Position numbers and translations under genes: made by a program | Shown: one piece after another, positions 8,872 through 16,526 of the stretch | Numbering within the stretch: the first letter of the stretch is position 1 | Layout of the letters: each line of letters begins with the position of its first letter | Assembly: GCF_036178145.1 (NCBI RefSeq) | Contig: NZ_CP108067.1 | Location: forward strand, 3,968,001 to 4,032,000 | Length of the DNA stretch: 64,000 nucleotides | Direction: 5' to 3' | Source: Streptomyces sp. NBC_00273 | GTDB taxonomy: Bacteria > Actinomycetota > Actinomycetes > Streptomycetales > Streptomycetaceae | Notes under the pieces: generated by a model | Told to the model about the DNA's origin: nothing | Seen by the model: the letters and a program-made list of their open reading frames with translations, nothing else | The model's database searches: none

Positions 8872-9561
8872 TCAGCCCCGGGCCCGGAGCCGGTCGGTGC
8901 TGTCCTCGCTGGGCTGTACGACGACGATGCCCTGGCCGGAGAAGGCCATCTGGTAGGCCTCCCCGCTGCCCCGGCCGATCATCGACGAGGCCTTGAAGCT
9001 GCGCTTGCCCTTGACCTTGAGATTCGGCGACCAGGCGACGAGCGCGTCGGGGTCGACGTACGTCTCGTCATCGCCGCGGCCGCAGTCGACCACGATCGGG
9101 GTGCCGCGGGAGGTCAGGGCGACCCACCCGGTGCCCGCGATCTGCACGTTGAACAGGCCCTGGCCGGCGAACTTGGCGAGGCCCTTGACCCGCTCGACGC
9201 CCCACTGCAGGTGTGCGTCGAAGGCGAGCAGGTTGGTGCCGTTGACCGAGAGCGAGTCGTTGTTGAGGTTGATGACGACCACGTCGGCGCCGTAGTCGGC
9301 CAGGTAGAGCAGGCCGTCGCCGGTGCACTTCATCAACGGCGCGCCTTCGCCGGTGATCCACTGCGAGGCCATCTGACGGACGGCCGGCGGGTTGGGCTCG
9401 TACTGGACGAAGCCCTCGTAGGCGACCATCGAGCCGGTGCGGGCGAAGAGGTCCTGGCCGCTCTGCATGGCGACCTTGAGCATGGCCCGGCCGTGGTTCT
9501 CCATGCGGGCCGTGACGGGGGTCGGGGCGAAGCCCGCGAGTTGTTGGTTCATTGCGTTCAT
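8872..9561 (-). CDS. AIM24 family protein
   Basis: A 229-residue paralogue of its neighbours, with ARTGSMVAYEGFVQYEP, APLMKCTGDGLLYLADYGAD, GTGWVALTSRGTPIVVD, VDPDALVAWSPNLKVKGK and FSGQGIVVVQPSED in order. No signal peptide or membrane segment is seen. The ATG at 9561 has GAGGGAG seven bases upstream and is preferred over the ATG three codons later. The stop is 17 bases before the next AIM24 start, consistent with one transcript and possibly a hetero-oligomer of AIM24 barrels. Confidence 0.88.
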   Translation of the reverse strand: MNAMNQQLAGFAPTPVTARMENHGRAMLKVAMQSGQDLFARTGSMVAYEGFVQYEPNPPAVRQMASQWITGEGAPLMKCTGDGLLYLADYGADVVVINLNNDSLSVNGTNLLAFDAHLQWGVERVKGLAKFAGQGLFNVQIAGTGWVALTSRGTPIVVDCGRGDDETYVDPDALVAWSPNLKVKGKRSFKASSMIGRGSGEAYQMAFSGQGIVVVQPSEDSTDRLRARG

Positions 9562-9572
9562 GTCGGGCTCCC

Positions 9573-11237
9573 TCAGACCTCGTACGGCTGGACGACGATG
9601 AAGTTGCCGGGAGCGCCGCGGAACTGGAGGTTCACGGTCTCCCCGCTGTGGCCGGGGTAGGCGTTGCGCCGCAGCCGGACCTGACTGGAGATGATCACCT
9701 GCGAGGCGGAGGACCACGCGACGATGGCGTTGCTGTCCGCGAAGGTGGTCGGGGTGACGGGCAGGACCACCGGGACGCCGTGCGTCTTGACGATGACCGT
9801 GCCGGTGCCCTGGAACTGCATGGTGAACAGGGCGCCGCCGGGGATGCCGTGGCCCTCGATGCGGCGGACCTCGTGCTGGAGCGACTCGTCGAAGGCGAGG
9901 ACGGCCTCGGCGGAGACGCAGATCCCGTCGCCCTGGAGCTCGATGGCGTGCAGGTGTGCGCCGTTCTCCGCGAGGAAGACCTGGCCGCGGCCGGTGCAGC
10001 GCATGAGCTGCATCTCCTGGCCGGTGGCGTTGCCGACGATGCGGCCGGCGAAGCCCGCGCCCTTGTAGCTGAAGTCGACCTTGCCCTGGTAGAGGACCAT
10101 GCTGCCCTGGCGGGCGAGGACGGCCTGGCCGCCCATCGACAGGTCGACGCGCATGAGCTGCTGGTTCTGCGGGGTCCAGCGGGCGCCGGTGGGGGCCTCC
10201 TTGTACGGCTGGAGCGCGGCGGCGAGGCCCGCTCCGGCGGCTGCGTGCTGCGGCTGCTGCTGCGCGTACTGCGGCGGCTGCTGGCCGAAGGCGGGCTGCT
10301 GCTGCCCGTACGGGGGCGGCTGCTGGCCGGGGACCTGGCCGTAGGAGGGCTGCTGCGGCGGCTGCCCGTAGGGCGCGGGGGCCGGCGCGGGCGGCGGCAC
10401 CTGACCGTAGGACGGCTGGGGCGGCTGCGGCGGCTGGCCGTACGGGGCGGGGGCCGGCGGGGCGAGCGGCGCGGCCATGGTGGGCGCGGCGTGCACCGGG
10501 GCCGGGGCCGCGGGCTGCTGGTACTGGGGCTGCGGGACGGCACCGGGCGCCGGCACGGGCGCGCCGAAGGACGGCGCGGGGGCCGGGGCCTGCGGGGCCT
10601 GCTGGGCGGGGGCCGGGGCGCCGAAGGACGGGGCCGGGGCGGCCGCCTGCGGCGGCGGGGCGAACCCGGGCGAGGCCGCGGCCGGGGCCTGCTGCGCCGG
10701 CTGCGGGTCCTCGGCGACCTCGCCGCCGAAGTTCCGCAGGAGCGCGTCGAGCCCGCCGTCGAAGCCCTGGCCGACGGCGGCGAAGCGCCACACGTCCTTC
10801 AGGTAGAAGTCACCGAGCATGACGGCCCGCTCGGTGGTGAACTCCGAACCGGTGAACGAGTACCGGACGACCTCTTCGCCGCCGGCCACGATCCGGATGT
10901 AGCCGGGGCCGATCTGCGACATCTGTCCGCCGCCGTCGATGGTGGCGGTGAAGGACAGCTTGTGGATGGACGCCGGAATGCGGTCCAGCGTCACCCGGAA
11001 GGATTCGGTGTCGCCGGACTGCGCACCGAGTTGCTGAATGGACTCTTCCGGCGACTTCGGCTGATTGAAGAAGACGAAGTAACGGTCGTCCGACAGCTGC
11101 TCGTTGGCGTCGAGGCCGAAACAGCTGATGTCGAAGGCGAGTCCTGATCCGGCGATCTGGACGCCTACGTACAGATCGGTGCCCGCCGTGAGATCACTGA
11201 TCTTGGCCTTGTGGCCGCGTTGGAATTCCCTGGCCAT
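9573..11237 (-). CDS. TerD - low-complexity linker - AIM24 fusion protein
   Basis: A 554-residue three-part protein. Residues 1-~175 are a TerD domain (tellurium-resistance/stress family, Ca-binding): GTDLYVGVQIAGSGLAFDIS, RYFVFFNQPKSPEESIQ and MLGDFYLKDVWRFAAVGQGF. Residues ~180-345 are a Pro/Ala/Gln/Gly/Tyr-rich disordered linker with repeated PAPSFGAP, PYGQPPQ and PSYGQVP. The rest is an AIM24 barrel (ARQGSMVLYQG, LMRCTGRGQVFLAENGAH, GTGTVIVKTHGVPVVLP). The ATG at 11237 begins the TerD domain directly; the frame stays open to 11303 but that extension has no homology. It is the first gene of the AIM24 set. Confidence 0.9.
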   Translation of the reverse strand: MAREFQRGHKAKISDLTAGTDLYVGVQIAGSGLAFDISCFGLDANEQLSDDRYFVFFNQPKSPEESIQQLGAQSGDTESFRVTLDRIPASIHKLSFTATIDGGGQMSQIGPGYIRIVAGGEEVVRYSFTGSEFTTERAVMLGDFYLKDVWRFAAVGQGFDGGLDALLRNFGGEVAEDPQPAQQAPAAASPGFAPPPQAAAPAPSFGAPAPAQQAPQAPAPAPSFGAPVPAPGAVPQPQYQQPAAPAPVHAAPTMAAPLAPPAPAPYGQPPQPPQPSYGQVPPPAPAPAPYGQPPQQPSYGQVPGQQPPPYGQQQPAFGQQPPQYAQQQPQHAAAGAGLAAALQPYKEAPTGARWTPQNQQLMRVDLSMGGQAVLARQGSMVLYQGKVDFSYKGAGFAGRIVGNATGQEMQLMRCTGRGQVFLAENGAHLHAIELQGDGICVSAEAVLAFDESLQHEVRRIEGHGIPGGALFTMQFQGTGTVIVKTHGVPVVLPVTPTTFADSNAIVAWSSASQVIISSQVRLRRNAYPGHSGETVNLQFRGAPGNFIVVQPYEV

Positions 11238-11339
11238 ACGTACGACCGTCCCCCATCCCGACTGTGAATGCGTGGCGCTCAGGCTAACGGCAATTGCCGA
11301 CATCCGGCCAAGCCGGTACCGACCCGGTACAAAACACTG

Positions 11340-11423
11340 CGTGCGGCGCGAGGGGCGGCCGGCGGGTCGAAGGGCCGACCGACGGACGGGCCGGCGGGCG
11401 GACCGGCGGGTGGGCCGGCGGGC
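11340..11423. repeat. GGCCGGCGGG short tandem repeat
   Basis: Several imperfect copies of a GGGCCGACCG / GGACCGGCGGG unit lie between the TerD-AIM24 gene start and the metallopeptidase stop. No regulatory motif is recognised in it. Confidence 0.5.
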
Positions 11424-11963
11424 TCATTCCTCGCGGGCGGCGGGGACCTTCGGCAGTCGCTCGGCGGCGACCACGCCCTCCAGGTAGCCGCGGGCCCGCT
11501 CGGTGCGCGGGTACGCCTCCAGCAGTTCCCAGAAGCGGGGTCCGTGGCCGGGTACGAGCAGGTGGGCCAACTCGTGCAGGAGCACGTAGTCGACGACGTA
11601 CTCGGGCATCCCTTGGAGCCGGTGCGAGAGCCGGATGCTGCCCTCGGCGGGGGTGCAGGAGCCCCAGCGGGTGTTCTGGTTGGTGACCCAGCGGACCGTG
11701 CGGGGGCGGGCGCGGCCGTCGAAGTACTGCTCGGACAGCTGCGCGGCGCGCTCGGTGAGTTCCGCGTCCCCGAAGGTTCGCCGGCTCTCCTGGGCGGCCA
11801 GTTTGTCGAGCATGACCCCCACCCAGCGCTGCTCCTCCGCCTCGGACATCCGGGCAGGGATGAGCACGACCGTACGGTCACCCTCGCGATAGGCGGATAC
11901 GGTCCTGCGGCGGCGCGCGCTCCGGCGGACTTCGACGGCGCGCTGCGGTGGGTCGGCGGACAC
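11424..11963 (-). CDS. YgjP/SprT-like M48-type metallopeptidase (DUF45)
   Basis: A 179-residue protein of the DUF45/YgjP metallopeptidase group. The zinc site VLLHELAHLLVPGHGPRFW gives HExxH plus a downstream His, and NQNTRWGSC is the family signature before it. Basic N-terminal residues (VEVRRSARRRRTVSAY) begin the domain. The GTG at 11963 is chosen by family length; the frame extends to 12062 without homology and neither start has a strong ribosome site. The substrate is unknown. Confidence 0.85.
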   Translation of the reverse strand: MSADPPQRAVEVRRSARRRRTVSAYREGDRTVVLIPARMSEAEEQRWVGVMLDKLAAQESRRTFGDAELTERAAQLSEQYFDGRARPRTVRWVTNQNTRWGSCTPAEGSIRLSHRLQGMPEYVVDYVLLHELAHLLVPGHGPRFWELLEAYPRTERARGYLEGVVAAERLPKVPAAREE

Positions 11964-12154
11964 GCCACGACGGTACCCGGTCGCGGTGGTGGAAGTCCCG
12001 CCCGTCCGCGGTTCGAACACGAGGGATTCGCGGCCGATTTCCGGAACCCGATTTCCCTTCATCTCATATGCCTAATACCTCGCACCTGTGGACAAATTCC
12101 GGCAGGGATTCCCGCGGGCGTGCACTGTTGCGGAAGAACGGGAAACGGGCGGCG

Positions 12155-12206
12155 CGCATGCGCACGAGTGCCCATGAGTCCGCACGAGTACGCACGAGTA
12201 CGCACG
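12155..12206. repeat. CGCACGAGTA short repeat upstream of the ThiF-like gene
   Basis: Two perfect tandem 10-base units (12181-12200) are flanked by degenerate ones (CGCACGAGTG at 12161, CGCACGGGAT at 12201). They sit 20-70 bases upstream of the ThiF-like start, in the probable promoter/5' UTR. The 11964-12227 spacer shows no other recognisable feature. Confidence 0.5.
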
Positions 12207-12227
12207 GGATATCGAGGGGGACGGGAC

Positions 12228-13361
12228 GTGTATCCGAAGGTGAAGCCGGCGCTGGCGCGGGCGTGGCGGGATCTGCAGACGGTTCAGTTCGGGGTGACGC
12301 CCGCCCATGCGGTGGTGTTCGGCCCCGTGGACACGGCGACGGGCACCCTGATCGACCGGATCGACGGGACCCGGGGAATGGAGCTGCTGCGGGCCGAAGC
12401 CTCGGGAATGGGGCTGCCGGACGGCCGGGCCGACGAAGTGGTCAGGACGCTGGCGGGGGCCGGCCTGCTCGACGACGCCACGGCGGGCGGCCCGCGGGCC
12501 CAGGCCCTGCGGGGGCATCCACAGACCGTGGAACGGCTCGGGCCCGACCTGGGTTCGCTGTCCCTGGTCCACCGGGAGCCCGGCGGGGACTTACGGGGGA
12601 TCGTCGCCCGCCGGGCGATACGGGTCCGGGTGCGCGGGAGCGGACGGGTGGGGGCCGTGATCGCCGCCGTCCTGGCGGGAGCCGGCGTGGGCCGGGTGGA
12701 GGTGCTCGACGGGGGTCTGGTGGAGCCGGCGGACGTGGCGCCGGGCGGGCTGGACCCCGGGAGCGTGGGCCGGCCGCGGGCCGAGTCCGCGGGCAGGCGG
12801 GTGCGCGAGTCGGCCCCGGGGCGCACCCCGCGGGCCGGGGAGGACGCGGGGGCGGAGCCGGGGCTGGCCCTGGTGGTGGTCGCGCCCCGGGACGGGCTGC
12901 ACGCCTGGGCCCCGGATCCGGACACCGCGGCCGACTGGATCGCCTCGGGCATCCCCCACTTGTACGCGGGGGTGTTGGAGGGGACAGGGCTGGTGGGACC
13001 GCTGGTGCTGCCGGGGTCGACGGCCTGCGCGGGGTGCATGGAGCGCGAGCGCGTGGACCGGGACGCGGCCTGGCCGAGGATGCTCGTGCAGTGGCGTTCG
13101 GCCCACCGCCGCCGCGCGGGTGCGGCCTGCGACCTGGGCCTGTCCACGGCGGTGGCCGGGCTGGCCGCGGCCCACGCGCTGGCCTTCCTCGACGGACAAC
13201 TCCCCGCTTCCACGGCCGCGCGCTGGGAGGCCGCCCTCCCCGCGCTGCACTGGGAATCCACACCGGTCCCCCCGCATCCCGACTGCCCCTGCGGGGCGGG
13301 TGGGTCACCGGATGCGGATCGGGCGGGAAGCGGCCGGGAGGGCCATGACAGGATGCGCTGA
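12228..13361 (+). CDS. ThiF/E1-like protein with degenerate adenylation site
   Basis: A 377-residue protein with the layout of a ThiF/HesA/E1-like fold. A Rossmann-type segment VRGSGRVGAVIAAVLAGAGVGRVEVLD lies near residue 142-167, and metal-type Cys pairs are CAGC (residue 267) and CPC near residue 355. The usual E1 ATP-site residues (Asp, Arg and Lys after the glycine loop) are not visible, so adenylation is doubtful. The GTG at 12228 has GAGGGGGA upstream. It matches the position of mycobacterial Rv3196, whose function is unknown. It precedes the AarF kinase on the same strand. Confidence 0.75.
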   Translation: MYPKVKPALARAWRDLQTVQFGVTPAHAVVFGPVDTATGTLIDRIDGTRGMELLRAEASGMGLPDGRADEVVRTLAGAGLLDDATAGGPRAQALRGHPQTVERLGPDLGSLSLVHREPGGDLRGIVARRAIRVRVRGSGRVGAVIAAVLAGAGVGRVEVLDGGLVEPADVAPGGLDPGSVGRPRAESAGRRVRESAPGRTPRAGEDAGAEPGLALVVVAPRDGLHAWAPDPDTAADWIASGIPHLYAGVLEGTGLVGPLVLPGSTACAGCMERERVDRDAAWPRMLVQWRSAHRRRAGAACDLGLSTAVAGLAAAHALAFLDGQLPASTAARWEAALPALHWESTPVPPHPDCPCGAGGSPDADRAGSGREGHDRMR

Positions 13362-13433
13362 GGGTGTCGGGGCGACGGAGCCCTTCCTGAGTCCGTCGTT
13401 CGCGGCGCAGCGGTCTGGGACATGGAGGGGCGT

Positions 13434-14762
13434 ATGTCTGATCTTCCCCGGAAGGCGGTCACCCGTACGGTCAAGCTGGCCGCGCTGCCGCTCGGCATAG
13501 CGGGCCGGGCCACGTGGGGGCTGGGCAAGCGGATCGGGGGCAAGTCCGCGGAGATCGTGGCGCGCGAGCTCCAGCAGCGCACCGCCGAGCAGTTGTTCCG
13601 CACGCTCGGTGAGCTGAAGGGTGGTGCCATGAAGTTCGGGCAGGCCCTGTCGGTCTTCGAGTCGGCGCTGCCCGAGGAGGTCGCGGGACCCTATCGGGCG
13701 GCGCTGACCAAGCTTCAGGAGGCGGCCCCGCCGCTGCCCGCGGCGACGGTGCACCAGGTGCTGACGGACCGTCTCGGCGCCGACTGGCGAGACCTGTTCG
13801 AGGAGTTCGAGGACCAGCCGGCCGCGGCGGCCTCCATCGGGCAGGTGCACCGGGCGGTGTGGCACGACGGTCGGCAGGTGGCCGTCAAGGTGCAGTACCC
13901 GGGAGCCGGTGAAGCGCTGCTGTCGGACCTGAAGCAACTGGGCCGGTTCGCGGGGCTGCTGGGGCCGCTGATCCCCGGCATGGAGATCAAGCCGCTGATC
14001 AAGGAGCTGCGCGACCGGGTCGCAGAGGAACTCGACTACGAGCTGGAGGCCGAGGCCCAACGGACGCACTCGGACGCCTTCGTGGACGACCCGGACGTGG
14101 TCGTGCCGGACGTCGTGCACCAGGGCGACCAGGTGCTGGTGACCGAGTGGATGGAAGGGACCCCGCTGTCGGAGGTGATAGCCGACGGGACCCAGGAGGA
14201 GCGGGATCGCGCCGGACAGCTGCTGGCCGGGTTCCTGTTCTCCGGTCCGGCGCGCACCGGCCTGCTGCACGCGGACCCGCACCCCGGCAACTTCCGGTTG
14301 ATATCGGGGTCGGACGGCCGGACGCGCCTGGGGGTCCTGGACTTCGGCACGGTCGACCGGCTGCCCGGGGGCTGGCCCAAGCCCATCGGCAGGTCGCTGC
14401 GGATGACGCTGGACGGTGATGCGGAGGGGGTCTACGGGCACCTGTGCGCCGAGGGGTTCGTGAAGGAGTCCGTCGAACTCGACCCCGACGCGGTGCTGGA
14501 TTACCTGAAGCCGATCATCGAGCCCGCCGAGGCCGAGGAGTTCACCTTCACCCGGCCGTGGCTGCGCGGCCAGGCGGCGCGGATCGCCGATCCCCGCTCC
14601 CCCGCGCACCAGTTGGGCCGACAGATCAACCTGCCGCCGTCCTACCTGCTGATCCACCGCGTGACGTTGAGCACCATCGGGGTGCTGTGCCAGCTGGGCG
14701 CGACGGTGCGGCTGCGGGACGAACTGGACACCTGGCTGCCGGGGTTCGCCTCCGCCGAGTGA
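13434..14762 (+). CDS. AarF/ABC1/UbiB family atypical kinase
   Basis: A 442-residue ABC1-family protein. The family KxGQ-type motif is visible as GGAMKFGQALSVFESALPEE near residue 65; AAAASIGQVHRAVW and VAVKVQYPG form the Ala-rich nucleotide loop and lysine; LLHADPHPGNFRL and LGVLDFGTVDRL are the catalytic and metal-binding loops. The ATG at 13434 has GGAGGGG upstream. Family members act on lipid or quinone metabolism, and the mycobacterial neighbour of whiB7 is of this family; the substrate here is unknown. No membrane segment is clear. Confidence 0.92.
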   Translation: MSDLPRKAVTRTVKLAALPLGIAGRATWGLGKRIGGKSAEIVARELQQRTAEQLFRTLGELKGGAMKFGQALSVFESALPEEVAGPYRAALTKLQEAAPPLPAATVHQVLTDRLGADWRDLFEEFEDQPAAAASIGQVHRAVWHDGRQVAVKVQYPGAGEALLSDLKQLGRFAGLLGPLIPGMEIKPLIKELRDRVAEELDYELEAEAQRTHSDAFVDDPDVVVPDVVHQGDQVLVTEWMEGTPLSEVIADGTQEERDRAGQLLAGFLFSGPARTGLLHADPHPGNFRLISGSDGRTRLGVLDFGTVDRLPGGWPKPIGRSLRMTLDGDAEGVYGHLCAEGFVKESVELDPDAVLDYLKPIIEPAEAEEFTFTRPWLRGQAARIADPRSPAHQLGRQINLPPSYLLIHRVTLSTIGVLCQLGATVRLRDELDTWLPGFASAE

Positions 14763-14775
14763 CTGTGTGGGCGCG

Positions 14776-14982
14776 TCACCACCAGGACGAGTCGAGCCTG
14801 CCCTCGATCGCCCTGAGGTTGGCGCGCGCACAGTCGACGCAGAAGTACTGTCTGGTCCCGTTCTCCACCGAGCAGGTCCAGGTGGGTGGGATCTCGCCCG
14901 GGGCCTTCGCGCCACAGCCCGTGCAGACGACGGGCTGGGCCTCGGATCCCGACGGGCCGGGATGGGGAGTCGGCTGGTCCAC
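14776..14982 (-). CDS. small zinc-ribbon protein
   Basis: A conserved 68-residue protein with two CxxC knuckles, VVCTGCGAK and YFCVDCARANLRAIEG, and the C-terminal end RLDSSWW. It is likely a zinc-binding adaptor of unknown role. The start is uncertain: GTG at 14982 begins the conserved part, but its GGAG abuts it. The frame runs to an ATG at 15111 that lies inside a 24-bp hairpin and gives no conserved sequence, so that start is unlikely. It is convergent with the AarF gene, 13 bp apart. Confidence 0.75.
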   Translation of the reverse strand: MDQPTPHPGPSGSEAQPVVCTGCGAKAPGEIPPTWTCSVENGTRQYFCVDCARANLRAIEGRLDSSWW

Positions 14983-15091
14983 CTCCAGACGATATCCCCG
15001 TCCGGGGCGGACGGGCCCGCGCAACGCACCGGCGGCCGCGGCAAGCCTGTGGTTTCCGTCGACGACCCTGCCGGAAGTGGCGGAACGCGGA

Positions 15092-15143
15092 CAGGCGTCG
15101 GCCCCCACCACCCGGTGGTCCGGGTGGTGGGGGCCGACGCCTG
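15092..15143. terminator. 24-bp perfect hairpin downstream of the wblC operon
   Basis: CAGGCGTCGGCCCCCACC at 15092 continues to 15115 and pairs perfectly with 15120-15143 around a TGGT loop. It starts 15 bases beyond the stop of the gene coupled to wblC, so it probably ends that transcript; the T-rich tail (TGTCTTTT) is on the plus side, so it may also stop plus-strand readthrough. Confidence 0.8.
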
Positions 15144-15158
15144 CTGTCTTTTCAGCTC

Positions 15159-15488
15159 TTAGTGCATGACGGCCATGGCCAGCGCACGCCGGGCGCGCAT
15201 GGAGACGCGCTCGGCACGCCGCTGCATGCGGCGGGCGGCGACCAGGCGCACGGCGTGACGCTCGGCGTCCACCTCACGCATGCGCTCGTCCATATGGGCA
15301 CGAGCCAGGGCTTCTGGGATGAGTTGCATTTCGCGGGTCCTGTTCTGACGCGAGGTGATCGCGCCGGCGGTGATGAAGTCTGCGTGGGCGGCGCCGTGGG
15401 GCTGCTCGCTCGTGGTGTAGAAGGTCATGGGGGCCTGCTTCAAGGGGTCGTGCGTCAGGGGGCGGTCGATGGTTCCGATGGCGGTCAT
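15159..15488 (-). CDS. small protein translationally coupled to wblC
   Basis: A 109-residue protein of unknown function. Its ATG (15488) overlaps the wblC stop as ATGA, so it should be co-translated with wblC and share its antibiotic-responsive control. The N-terminal half is polar; the C-terminal half is a very Arg/Ala/Met-rich amphipathic helix (ERHAVRLVAARRMQRRAERV, then MRARRALAMAVMH). No known domain is recognised. The basic helix could contact nucleic acid or a protein partner; this is inference only. Confidence 0.8.
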   Translation of the reverse strand: MTAIGTIDRPLTHDPLKQAPMTFYTTSEQPHGAAHADFITAGAITSRQNRTREMQLIPEALARAHMDERMREVDAERHAVRLVAARRMQRRAERVSMRARRALAMAVMH

Positions 15489-15856
15489 GCCGTGACAACC
15501 GGGTTCTTGCGCGGACGGCCACGGGGACGCTTGCGGGCGACGACGACACCCTGGACGAAGAGTTCGCCACCCCAGACACCCCAGGGCTCGCGGCGCTCGA
15601 CCGCTCCGGCGAGGCAGGCCTCGACCAGCGGGCAGGTGCGGCAGAGGGACTTGGCGTACTCGACGTCGGCCGGGGACTCGGCGAAGAAGACCTCGGGGTC
15701 GAAGGTGCGGCAGGGAACGGGCACGCCGAGGTTCTCGATGGCGTCGTCGAGCGCGGTCAGCGCGGTGAGCGGGGTCAAGGTGTGGTCCTCCGGGACTGCG
15801 GGCGGGGAGATCATTTGGGTCTGCGGTACGGACGGGGCGTGCGCTTCGAGTTGCAC
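15485..15856 (-). CDS. wblC: WhiB7/WblC transcriptional activator of antibiotic resistance
   Basis: A 123-residue WhiB-family protein. Four Fe-S ligands are visible (Cys49, Cys72, Cys75, Cys81), then the family turn GVWGGELF (residues 93-100) and a C-terminal AT-hook RGRPRK (112-117), which marks the WhiB7/WblC subgroup. Known members bind the principal sigma factor and an AT-rich box above -35 to switch on resistance genes when ribosomes are inhibited. The GTG at 15856 has GAGGAAG nine bases upstream. About 600 bases of leader with a uORF and a terminator precede it. Confidence 0.96.
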   Translation of the reverse strand: MQLEAHAPSVPQTQMISPPAVPEDHTLTPLTALTALDDAIENLGVPVPCRTFDPEVFFAESPADVEYAKSLCRTCPLVEACLAGAVERREPWGVWGGELFVQGVVVARKRPRGRPRKNPVVTA

Positions 15857-15969
15857 GGTGTTTTCTTCCTCGTCTTGTTCGGCTAGTCGTTCCGGCCGGT
15901 CGGCCGGGTTCGGCTGGTACCTGGCTGCCAGTCCCGAGGCCCCTTCGCTCCGTCGTCCCTGTTCGGGAC

Positions 15970-16010
15970 AAACAGAAGGGCCGCGGATCCCGGGTGGGGT
16001 TCCGCGGCCC
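15970..16010 (-). terminator. intrinsic terminator in the wblC leader (attenuator)
   Basis: Reading toward wblC, GGGCCGCGGA (16010-16001) and TCCGCGGCCC (15987-15978) form a 10-bp GC stem with a 13-base loop, followed by TTCTGTTT (15977-15970). It lies 26 bases past the stop of the leader reading frame and about 115 bases before the wblC start, the position expected of an attenuator. Confidence 0.85.
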
Positions 16011-16021
16011 TGAAGGCGCCG

Positions 16022-16041
16022 GCCTGATCATGCGATCAGGC
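16022..16041 (-). promoter_or_regulatory. hairpin over the uORF stop codon
   Basis: GCCTGATC and GATCAGGC form a perfect 8-bp stem with a 4-base loop. The uORF stop codon (16038-16036) is inside the stem, so a terminating ribosome would open it. Confidence 0.65.
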
Positions 16042-16359
16042 TGGATCACTCCAGGGTTCGAGCCCGCGGAAGGCCCACATCAGGTGGTGCTGCTGCTTCG
16101 TCTGCTTCTTCTGGGATCCGGCACCGGCTGCGGCAGCGAATCCATAGGCGCCATGCGCCTGCGCTTCTGCTGCCAGTACTGCCACCGGTGCCTTGGTCGG
16201 TCGCTCATTGCGCTCACTGACCGGAAGGGTCGCCAGCAGGGCGGGGCGGTCGGCGGAAATCGCGGACACACCGGTACCCAGGAGGGAGACGGAACCGAGC
16301 AGGCAGGAAGCGTCGACCGAGCGATCGGTCATTTCGGTGAAGGTCATGAAGCTGGTCAC
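16036..16359 (-). CDS. leader reading frame (uORF) controlling wblC
   Basis: A 107-codon frame from a GTG at 16359 with a strong site, AGAGGAGG, eight bases upstream. The product starts VTSFMTFTEMTDRSVDASC and ends MWAFRGLEPWSDPA; no known fold is recognised. Its last codons include TTCCGCGG (16071-16064), which is complementary to CCGCGGAA in the 5' arm of the terminator. A ribosome that reaches the end would cover this segment and allow termination; one stalled earlier would leave it free to antiterminate. Leader uORFs controlling whiB7/wblC are established in actinobacteria; the pairing given here is my reading. Confidence 0.8.
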   Translation of the reverse strand: MTSFMTFTEMTDRSVDASCLLGSVSLLGTGVSAISADRPALLATLPVSERNERPTKAPVAVLAAEAQAHGAYGFAAAAGAGSQKKQTKQQHHLMWAFRGLEPWSDPA

Positions 16360-16476
16360 TGGTCTCGCCTCCTCTCGGCGTCTCGGGGACTCGGCCCGGA
16401 GGCCTGTCCCATGCGTATTCGGATAAGTACAGCACGGATCCCGGGCTTCGGAGAAGCCACCGTTTCCGTTGCTAAG

Positions 16477-16515
16477 AACCTATGGGTCTTCGCTGGGCAT
16501 GTGCAAACTATTTTT
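16477..16515 (-). promoter_or_regulatory. probable WblC-autoactivated promoter of wblC
   Basis: On the minus strand TTGCAC (16506-16501) is followed after 18 bases by TAGGTT (16482-16477), and an AAAAATA tract (16515-16509) lies two bases above the -35. An AT-rich box next to -35 is what WhiB7/WblC recognises through its AT-hook. Transcription would begin near 16470, about 110 bases before the uORF. Confidence 0.65.
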
Positions 16516-16526
16516 CCGACGAGTTT

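Noticed and set aside
14776..15111. ATG at 15111 for the zinc-ribbon protein
   Set aside because: The start lies inside a 24-bp terminator hairpin and the added residues show no conservation-like pattern.
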